Shown in pieces: positions 58,946 to 64,000 of a stretch of DNA of 64,000 nucleotides. Source of the DNA: an uncultured Oscillospiraceae bacterium. GTDB taxonomy: Bacteria; Bacillota; Clostridia; Oscillospirales; Oscillospiraceae. The first letter of the stretch is position 1. Each line of letters opens with the position of its first letter. The stretch lies in the NCBI GenBank assembly GCA_949841355.1, contig CATKZP010000012.1:1-64000 (forward strand), written 5' to 3'. The notes under the pieces were generated by a model, which searched no databases, had not been told where the DNA came from, and was given only the letters and a program-made list of their open reading frames with translations. A program made the translations under genes and the position numbers.

Positions 58946-59002
58946 AAATCGGTGGCGAAGTCACAATGCCTCTCGCCGCTGTCATGCGGCGCAACGTAGA
59001 TT

Positions 59003-59030
59003 ATTATACCAGCTTTTTCTTTGTTGTCAA
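59003..59030 (-). promoter_or_regulatory. Promoter of tRNA-Ser
   Basis: On the minus strand, TTGACA (59025-59030) and TATAAT (59003-59008), spacer 16 bases. The -35 box overlaps the stop codon of the AGCS symporter gene. Confidence 0.88.
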
Positions 59031-60430
59031 GTGCATTCTCCCCAATTCTCACTTTTCTTTTTTCGGCCCTCCAGCCAGCTCCGCAGCAGGTACAGCGCCT
59101 CCGGCGAGAGCAGCAGCAGCGCGGGCAGATTCACCGCCGCCAGCAGACCGCTGAACACGTCCACCACCTGCCACACCGCCGTCACATCCACCACCGCCCC
59201 CAGGATGATGAAGGCGGGAAACACCAGCTGGTACAGCCCCTGGGCCCACCGGGCGGCGGTGAGGGTCTCCACCCCCCGCCGACCGTAGTAGCCCGAGCCG
59301 ACCAGCGACGTGAAGGCGAACAGGATCAGGCTCACCGACACGATCCACTCCCCCGCCTCACCGAACAGGGTGGCAAACCCCGCCACCGTCAGCGGCGCGC
59401 CCAGCAGCCCGTCGGGGGCCGCGCCCCCCTCCGCCAGGGGCAGCATTTTCACCGGGTCATACACCCCCGAGGTGAGGATGACCAGCGCCGTCACCGTACA
59501 GATGACCATAGTGGCGAAAAACACCTCAAAAATCCCCCACATCCCCTGCTCCGCCGGCTCGTCCACGTCGGCGCAGGCGTGAGCGATGGCGGACATGCCC
59601 ACCCCCGCCTCGTTGGTGAATACGCCCCGGGCTACGCCGTAGCGCAAAGCGGTCCCCATGGCGTAGCCTCCCGCCGCCGCGCGGGGCGCGAAGGCATACT
59701 GGACGATCTGCCGCAGGGCCTCGGGCACCGCCTGGGCGTTGGCGGCAATCACCGCCAGCCCGCCCCCCACGAACAGCAGCGCCATGGCGGGTACCAGCAG
59801 CTCGCACAGCTTCCCGATGCGCTTGATGCCTCCCATCAGCACCACCGCGGTGACGGCGGCCAGCACCACCCCCGCCGCCATGGGATTCACCCCTCCGGCG
59901 GCGGACAGCGCCGTGGCGATGGAGTTGGCCTGGGCCAGGTTCCCCCCCGCCAGCGTCTCCCCGACGCACAGCAGCGCGAACGCCTTGGCCAGCCACGGCA
60001 GGCGCAGCCCCTTTTCCATGTACTGCATCGGCCCCCCCTGCCAGCGCCCGTCCGCGCCCCGCTCCCGGTGGCGCACCGCCAGGATCTTTTCCCCGCACCC
60101 CGTCATCATCCCCAGCAGGGCGGACATCCACATCCAGAACACCGCCCCCGGCCCGCCGTAGACGATGGCGGTGGCCACCCCGGCGATGGACCCGGTGCCA
60201 ATGGTGGCCGCCAGGGCGGTGGACAGCGCCTGGAGCTGGGTCACGCCCTTTCCCCGCCCCCGGTCCGCCTTTCCGCGAAACAGAGAGCCTACGGTGGTCC
60301 TCCACCACGTGGGCAGCCCGAAGAGCTGGAAGAACCCGGAGCCGAAGGAATACCACAGCCCCACCACCAGAAACGCCGCCAGCAGCGGTCCGCCCCACAA
60401 AAAATCGCCCAGCGCCTTGCAAAAAGCCAT
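59027..60430 (-). CDS. Alanine/glycine:cation symporter (AGCS family)
   Basis: A 467-residue membrane symporter for alanine, glycine or similar amino acids with sodium. About eleven helices. Family marks: GKGVTQLQALSTALAATIGTG near 62, GGPGAVFWMWMSALLGMMT near 92, and the NEAGVGMSAIAHA segment near 280. The ATG at 60428-60430 sits in the 3' arm of a perfect 14-bp inverted repeat, with its GAGGGGG ribosome site in the loop. It follows folT by 59 bases. Confidence 0.94.
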   Translation of the reverse strand: MAFCKALGDFLWGGPLLAAFLVVGLWYSFGSGFFQLFGLPTWWRTTVGSLFRGKADRGRGKGVTQLQALSTALAATIGTGSIAGVATAIVYGGPGAVFWMWMSALLGMMTGCGEKILAVRHRERGADGRWQGGPMQYMEKGLRLPWLAKAFALLCVGETLAGGNLAQANSIATALSAAGGVNPMAAGVVLAAVTAVVLMGGIKRIGKLCELLVPAMALLFVGGGLAVIAANAQAVPEALRQIVQYAFAPRAAAGGYAMGTALRYGVARGVFTNEAGVGMSAIAHACADVDEPAEQGMWGIFEVFFATMVICTVTALVILTSGVYDPVKMLPLAEGGAAPDGLLGAPLTVAGFATLFGEAGEWIVSVSLILFAFTSLVGSGYYGRRGVETLTAARWAQGLYQLVFPAFIILGAVVDVTAVWQVVDVFSGLLAAVNLPALLLLSPEALYLLRSWLEGRKKKSENWGECT

Positions 60431-60469
60431 GTCCGCACCCCCTCAAGGGAAGGTATGCGGACATGGCTT
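60424..60469 (-). promoter_or_regulatory. Inverted repeat covering the AGCS start codon
   Basis: AAGCCATGTCCGCA (60424-60437) and TGCGGACATGGCTT (60456-60469) are perfect complements, with an 18-base loop. In the mRNA the 3' arm includes the AGCS ATG and the loop holds the ribosome site. It could control translation of the symporter. Confidence 0.6.
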
Positions 60470-60489
60470 CGGTTATGCGGCTTGGGCGC

Positions 60490-61149
60490 TCAGTTCTCCC
60501 ACGGGTCCTCCCCATCGTCCTGCCTCTGTTTCCGGTCCAGCCAGCCCGGCCGCTTCCACAGCTTCAGCCGCCTCGCCTGGTCGGGCAGGAACCCCATCCG
60601 GTGGAGCACGGGCAGCAGCGCGGCGAACAGCGCCGCCAGCATCACTGTCTGGATGGGCAGCATGACGGCGTTTTTCACCGCGCTCACCCCCACGATGGCC
60701 CAGTAGCCCTTGCTGGAATACCACAGATAGGTGCCCAGGGACTGCAAAAACACGTTTTGGACGTTGGTGGCCAGCTTGGCCAGGAAGATCCGGGTCACCG
60801 TCACCTCCGAGCGGTAGAGAAACAGCGCGTAGGTGAACACCCCCAGCATGGTGGTGAAGATGTAGAAGGGGTTATACCCCCCGTCCGGGTTCATGAAATA
60901 GCTCACCGTGTCCTCCACGAAGCCGAAGAGCAGCGCGTTCACCGGCCCGCCCACCAGAGCGCACAGCGCCCTGGCCAGAAAGCCCCAGGTCACCCGGATA
61001 TTGTCAGCGATGGGGATGGACTTGAGGTAGCTCAGGGCCACGCAGGCGGCCACCATCAGCGCGGAGAACACCAGCGTGCGCAGCTTTTTCGAGTCCTGGA
61101 CGGCGCACCGCCAGTAGGCGCGGGAGAAGGGCGTTTTGAAGATTTCCAT
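60490..61149 (-). CDS. folT: Folate ECF transporter S component
   Basis: A 219-residue membrane protein that binds folate and docks to the shared ECF energy module (not in this window). About five or six helices: LRTLVFSALMVAACVALSYL near 23, then IRVTWGFLARALCALVGGPV, where the Arg-Val-x-x-x-Phe/Leu pattern is typical of folate and related S components. The THF riboswitch directly upstream strongly supports folate as substrate. It has a strong AAAAAAGGAGG ribosome site, maskable by the riboswitch. Confidence 0.92.
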   Translation of the reverse strand: MEIFKTPFSRAYWRCAVQDSKKLRTLVFSALMVAACVALSYLKSIPIADNIRVTWGFLARALCALVGGPVNALLFGFVEDTVSYFMNPDGGYNPFYIFTTMLGVFTYALFLYRSEVTVTRIFLAKLATNVQNVFLQSLGTYLWYSSKGYWAIVGVSAVKNAVMLPIQTVMLAALFAALLPVLHRMGFLPDQARRLKLWKRPGWLDRKQRQDDGEDPWEN

Positions 61150-61158
61150 GAAAAAAGA

Positions 61159-61334
61159 CCTCCTTTTTTATTCGGCAGCACCCAAAACGGGTATGCCGCA
61201 CAAAGGAGGCCCAACGGGCGCAGTTCCACCATGCGGCAGCGGGATGCGGAGGGCGCACTGCGGGCTTTCGCCCTTCGTCCGGCGGACAACTCCCCGTCCC
61301 GCCGGCACTTTCACACGCGCGCTCCTACTCTGCC
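61159..61334 (-). promoter_or_regulatory. THF riboswitch with translational platform
   Basis: The aptamer is at 61235-61334 on the minus strand. It has the THF-I landmarks: GGCAGAGTAGG at the 5' end, CGCGTGTGAAAGTG, GGGACGGGGAGTTGTCC, ACGAAGGGCGAAAGCCC, and GCATCCCGCTGCC closing on the 5' strand. Behind it, CCTCCTTT (61202-61209) is complementary to the ribosome site AAAGGAGG (61159-61166), with a CGGCA...TGCCG hairpin between. Bound tetrahydrofolate should hide the ribosome site and lower folT translation. Confidence 0.88.
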
Positions 61335-61344
61335 TATGGCCCCT

Positions 61345-61373
61345 AGTGTAACCCATTCCAGCCCGGAATGCAA
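61345..61373 (-). promoter_or_regulatory. Promoter of the folT riboswitch transcript
   Basis: On the minus strand, TTGCAT (61368-61373) and TACACT (61345-61350), spacer 17 bases, ending just before the aptamer. Confidence 0.8.
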
Positions 61374-61428
61374 GTGGCGATATTGCCAAAATCTGCCCCG
61401 CCGCTCCGGCCCGCTCCCTTCTCAGGTG

Positions 61429-61456
61429 TTGAACTTTCCGGAAAATATGGTATACT
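61429..61456 (+). promoter_or_regulatory. Promoter of the CmpB-type gene
   Basis: TTGAAC (61429-61434) and TATACT (61451-61456), spacer 16 bases. Divergent from the folT promoter. Confidence 0.8.
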
Positions 61457-61498
61457 TCTCTTTAACGCATCCGAGTAAAGAGAGAAAGGCTGTGACCA

Positions 61499-62800
61499 TT
61501 GTTGTACGGTTTTTATGACCTGAGTCTGTATCTTTTGATCTACTCCTTCCTGGGCTGGGCAGCGGAAGCGGGGTACTACGCCGTCACCCGGCGGAGGTTC
61601 TGCAACCGGGGCGTGGTCGCCCTGCCGCTGGTGCTGTCTTACGGCTTCACCTTCGTCCTGCTCATCCTGCTCCTGCCCACCCTGGCGGGGCGGCCCGTCA
61701 TCTCTTTCCTGGCCACCATGGTGGTGTCCGCCGTGGTGGAGCGCATTGGCGACCACTTCTTTCAGCGGGTCGGCCCCAAGATCCGCTGGAATCAGGAGCG
61801 CAGCCGCCTGCTGTCCGGCACGGGGAAGGGCCTTTTGTCCTCCGCTCTGGTGGCCGGGGTGTACTACCTCACCTACATAATTATCCACCCGGTTCTCATG
61901 GCCGGGCTGATGCTGGTGCCCGAGCTGCTCCGGCAGGGGGCGGTCGTCGTCTGCTTTGTGCTCATCGGCCTGGACTTCGCCGCCGTGTTCTACGCCGTGC
62001 GCACCGGGGACGCCACCCCCTACGAGGAGCGCCAGGCCGGCAGCGGCCAGAGCAAGCTGGCCTCCCGCATCTACAACGGCGTGTGGAAGCGCCTGCAAAA
62101 GGCCTATCCAGGGATACAGTCGGAGGACGGGCAGGGTCAGACGGCCTATACCTTCGCCAAGGGCCTGTGCTGGGACAAACTGGTATGGGTATTCCTCATC
62201 TCCGCTCTGCTGGGGGACATCATCGAGACCTTCTGGTGCGGCCTGGTGGATGGGGAGTGGATGAACCACTCCAGCGTGCTCTACGGCCCCTTCAGCTTCG
62301 TATGGGGGCTGGGGGCGGTGGTGCTCACCGTGGCCCTCCAGGGCCTGGCGGAGAAAAACGACCGCCACGTATTCGCCGCCGGCTTTGTGGTGGGGGGCGC
62401 CTACGAGTACCTGTGCAGCGTATTCACCCAGCTGGTGTTCGGCACCGTGTTCTGGGACTACAGCGACATGCCGCTGAACATCGGCGGGCGGACCAACGTG
62501 CTGTTCTGCTTTTTCTGGGGCGTGCTGTCGGTGGTGTGGATCAAGATGATCTATCCCCCCATGTCCAAGGGCATCGAGTCCCTGCCCCCTCTGGCGGGCA
62601 AGATCGCCACCTGGGTGGTGGTATTCGTCATGGCCTGCAACGCCCTGCTCACCAGCGCCGCCATGCTGCGCTACAGCATCCGGGCCGTCCAGCCCCAGCC
62701 CGCCAACGCCTTTGAGGAGTTCATCGACCGGCGCTACCCCGACCGGCGCATGGAGGAGCGCTGGCCCAACATGATCGTCACAGACCCCTCCCAGCCCTGA
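61499..62800 (+). CDS. CmpB-type (DUF1113) membrane protein, duplicated domain
   Basis: A 433-residue integral membrane protein with two copies of a repeat: FLGWAAEAGYYAVTRRRFCNRGV near residue 17, and GDIIETFWCGLVDGEWMNHSSVLYGPF near 235. Both show the family pattern of Gly, Glu and a later Asn or basic residue before GP-x. The family is often named putative ABC permease, but no ATPase is next to it. About ten helices. The start is TTG at 61499, nine bases after GAAAGG; the next codon is also TTG. Function uncertain. Confidence 0.8.
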   Translation: MLYGFYDLSLYLLIYSFLGWAAEAGYYAVTRRRFCNRGVVALPLVLSYGFTFVLLILLLPTLAGRPVISFLATMVVSAVVERIGDHFFQRVGPKIRWNQERSRLLSGTGKGLLSSALVAGVYYLTYIIIHPVLMAGLMLVPELLRQGAVVVCFVLIGLDFAAVFYAVRTGDATPYEERQAGSGQSKLASRIYNGVWKRLQKAYPGIQSEDGQGQTAYTFAKGLCWDKLVWVFLISALLGDIIETFWCGLVDGEWMNHSSVLYGPFSFVWGLGAVVLTVALQGLAEKNDRHVFAAGFVVGGAYEYLCSVFTQLVFGTVFWDYSDMPLNIGGRTNVLFCFFWGVLSVVWIKMIYPPMSKGIESLPPLAGKIATWVVVFVMACNALLTSAAMLRYSIRAVQPQPANAFEEFIDRRYPDRRMEERWPNMIVTDPSQP

Positions 62801-62815
62801 CCGGCAGGAAAAAAG

Positions 62816-62850
62816 CAGGTCCGTCTCCCCCGGGAGACGGACCTGTCCGC
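62816..62850. terminator. Bidirectional terminator between CmpB-type and MATE genes
   Basis: CAGGTCCGTCTCCC (62816-62829) pairs perfectly with GGGAGACGGACCTG (62832-62845). T-rich tracts lie on both sides. Confidence 0.9.
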
Positions 62851-62871
62851 TTTTGTCCGGCGGGAGGGGCG

Positions 62872-64000
62872 TCACCCCTCCCCCGCTTCCCGCAGCCGCT
62901 TGGCCGCCACCACGAAGTAGCTGCTCACCAGCACCACGTCCGCCCCCAGCCACGCCGCCGGTTCGGCAAAAAAGATCCCGACCTCCCCCACCGCCAGGGG
63001 CAGGTACAGGGCGGTGGCGGTGCGCATGACGAATTCCACCACGCCGGACACCATGGGCAAAGCGGTGTTCCCCATCCCCTGGATGGCGGAGCGCATCACG
63101 TGGAGCACGTACAGCACGGGCAGCCCCACGCTCATGATGGCCAGGTAGAAGTAGGCCGTGGCCATGGCCTGCTCCACCTCCTGGGGCGTGCCGGAGATGA
63201 AGCAGCCCAAAATCACCCGTCCGAACGCCAGCATCACCGCCGCGATCACCAGGGACGTCGCCGCCGCGATGGCCAGCGCCGCCCGGGTGCCCTGCCGGAT
63301 GCGCCTGTGCTGCCCCGCGCCCAGATTCTGCCCCACATAGGTAATCATGGCGTAGCCATAGGAGGTGGCGGCGATTTCCAGCACGCCGTACAGCTTGTTG
63401 GTGGCGGTGAAGCCCGCGATGAAGATGACACCGGAGCCGTTGACCACAAACTGCACGATCATGCCGCCGATGGCGATGATGCAGTTCTGAAAGGCCATGG
63501 GGAAGCCCAGCCCCAGCAGCGTGGGGGCGGTCTCCCGCCTCAGGCGCAGGCTGGCCCTGGACAGCCGCAGGATTTCCAGCTTTCTGATATGGTACAGGCA
63601 GAACAGGCCGGACAGCACCTGGGCGATGAGGGTGGCCGCCGCCGCCCCCGCGATGCCCCATTGGAACACCATCACGAACAGCAGGTCCAGCCCGATGTTA
63701 GCCGCCGAGGCCACCGCCATGGCCTGTAGGGGCGTTTTCCCGTCCCCCAGGGAGCGCAGCACGCAGGCCAGCAGGTTATAGGCCATCATCACCGGGACGC
63801 CCAGGTACATGATGCGCAGGTACAGCAGCGCGTCCCCCAGAATGTCCCCGGGGGTCTGCAAAAGCTCCAGCACCGGCCGCGCCGCCAGCTGTCCCGCCCC
63901 GTCAGCAGCAGGGAGAACAGCGCGCACAGCACCCCCGCGCCGCCGATCACGTCCCGCAGGCGGGGGTAGTTCCCCGCGCCGAACTCCCGAGCCATGAGGA
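62872..64000 (-). pseudogene. MATE-family efflux transporter, frameshifted and truncated by the window edge
   Basis: The main frame (62872 to about 63895) encodes about 340 residues of a MATE transporter with roughly nine helices, including the second-repeat region GLGFPMAFQNCIIAIGG and YGYAMITYVGQNLGAG. Upstream the sequence continues in another frame as MAREFGAGNYPRLRDVIGGA, the typical loop of the first half of the same family. The two join only with a one-base shift near 63891-63901, in a G-rich run. It is either a real frameshift (pseudogene) or a sequence error. The 5' end lies outside the window. Confidence 0.75.

Noticed and set aside
60431..60489. Glycine riboswitch before the AGCS symporter
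   Set aside because: The gap is only 59 bases and contains just the inverted repeat; it is too short for a glycine aptamer.
61343..63661. 772-codon minus-strand frame over the CmpB-type and MATE genes
   Set aside because: It crosses a perfect terminator and overlaps a well-supported plus-strand gene; only the MATE frame has family motifs.

Overview
This looks like chromosomal DNA of a high-G+C, spore-forming, anaerobic member of the Firmicutes, most likely the Oscillospiraceae (Flavonifractor / Pseudoflavonifractor / Lawsonibacter-like). That assignment is inferred from protein style, the clostridial regulatory RNAs (yjdF motif, THF riboswitch, T-box), a CIRCE-controlled groESL operon, a SpoVT sporulation regulator and sigma-A-like promoters with AAGGAGG ribosome sites. 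No rRNA, CRISPR array, transposase or integrase is visible. One tRNA-Ser(GGA) is present. Coding density is high, and most genes lie in short co-directional operons ended by strong hairpins.

Layout. 1-3.6 kb: end of an unknown exported or membrane gene, groES-groEL, nrdR and two very small genes. 3.6-10.3 kb: galK-galT (Leloir pathway), a sugar nucleotidyltransferase, a Ca/Na antiporter and asnS with a duplicated 3' tail beside it. 10.3-12.8 kb: a LytTR regulator with DUF3021-like and small membrane proteins. 12.8-17.9 kb: upp, then an ABC exporter with a two-component system in a visibly lower-G+C block. 18-19.4 kb: spoVT and a yjdF gene behind its riboswitch. 19.4-27.5 kb: a GntR-controlled catabolic cluster (TAXI-TRAP transporter, 2-hydroxyacid dehydrogenase, FGGY kinase, class II aldolase, SDR). 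27.7-31 kb: an ECF sigma factor with two membrane proteins. 31-33.8 kb: an MBOAT acyltransferase and a DHHW protein. 33.9-38.1 kb: a siroheme reductase-like protein joined to an iron-chelate/B12-type ABC importer. 38-46.7 kb: proC, a small helical protein, an acetyltransferase, T-box-controlled leuA, a MarR regulator with a TSUP permease, an M50-like protease, hpf, a holin/amidase pair, thioredoxin and rhodanese. 46.8-55.7 kb: one eight-gene operon running sensor kinase, response regulator, nagB-like, nagA, fba, tpiA, larA-like, PPi-type pfk. 55.7-58.5 kb: a sulfonate/nitrate-type ABC importer. 58.8-64 kb: tRNA-Ser, an AGCS symporter, folT behind a THF riboswitch, a CmpB-type membrane protein, and a MATE transporter that is frameshifted and cut by the window edge.

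The two most interesting systems are catabolic. In the 19.4-27.5 kb cluster, a solute taken up by a TAXI-TRAP transporter would be oxidised or reduced, phosphorylated and split by an aldolase. A perfect 22-bp palindrome lies on the -10 box of the transporter promoter, next to the divergent GntR gene. In the 46.8-55.7 kb operon, a two-component system heads a set of enzymes that can take an N-acetylhexosamine phosphate to triose phosphates, with a nickel-pincer-type LarA-like protein included and no sugar transporter.

Regulatory RNA and DNA sites are unusually readable here. They include CIRCE, a leucine T-box, a yjdF riboswitch and a THF riboswitch (each with an anti-Shine-Dalgarno segment that can mask the ribosome site), the GntR operator, a putative MarR operator, and a 14-bp inverted repeat that would bury the start codon of the AGCS symporter. 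All functional statements rest on reading motifs by eye; no database search was run.
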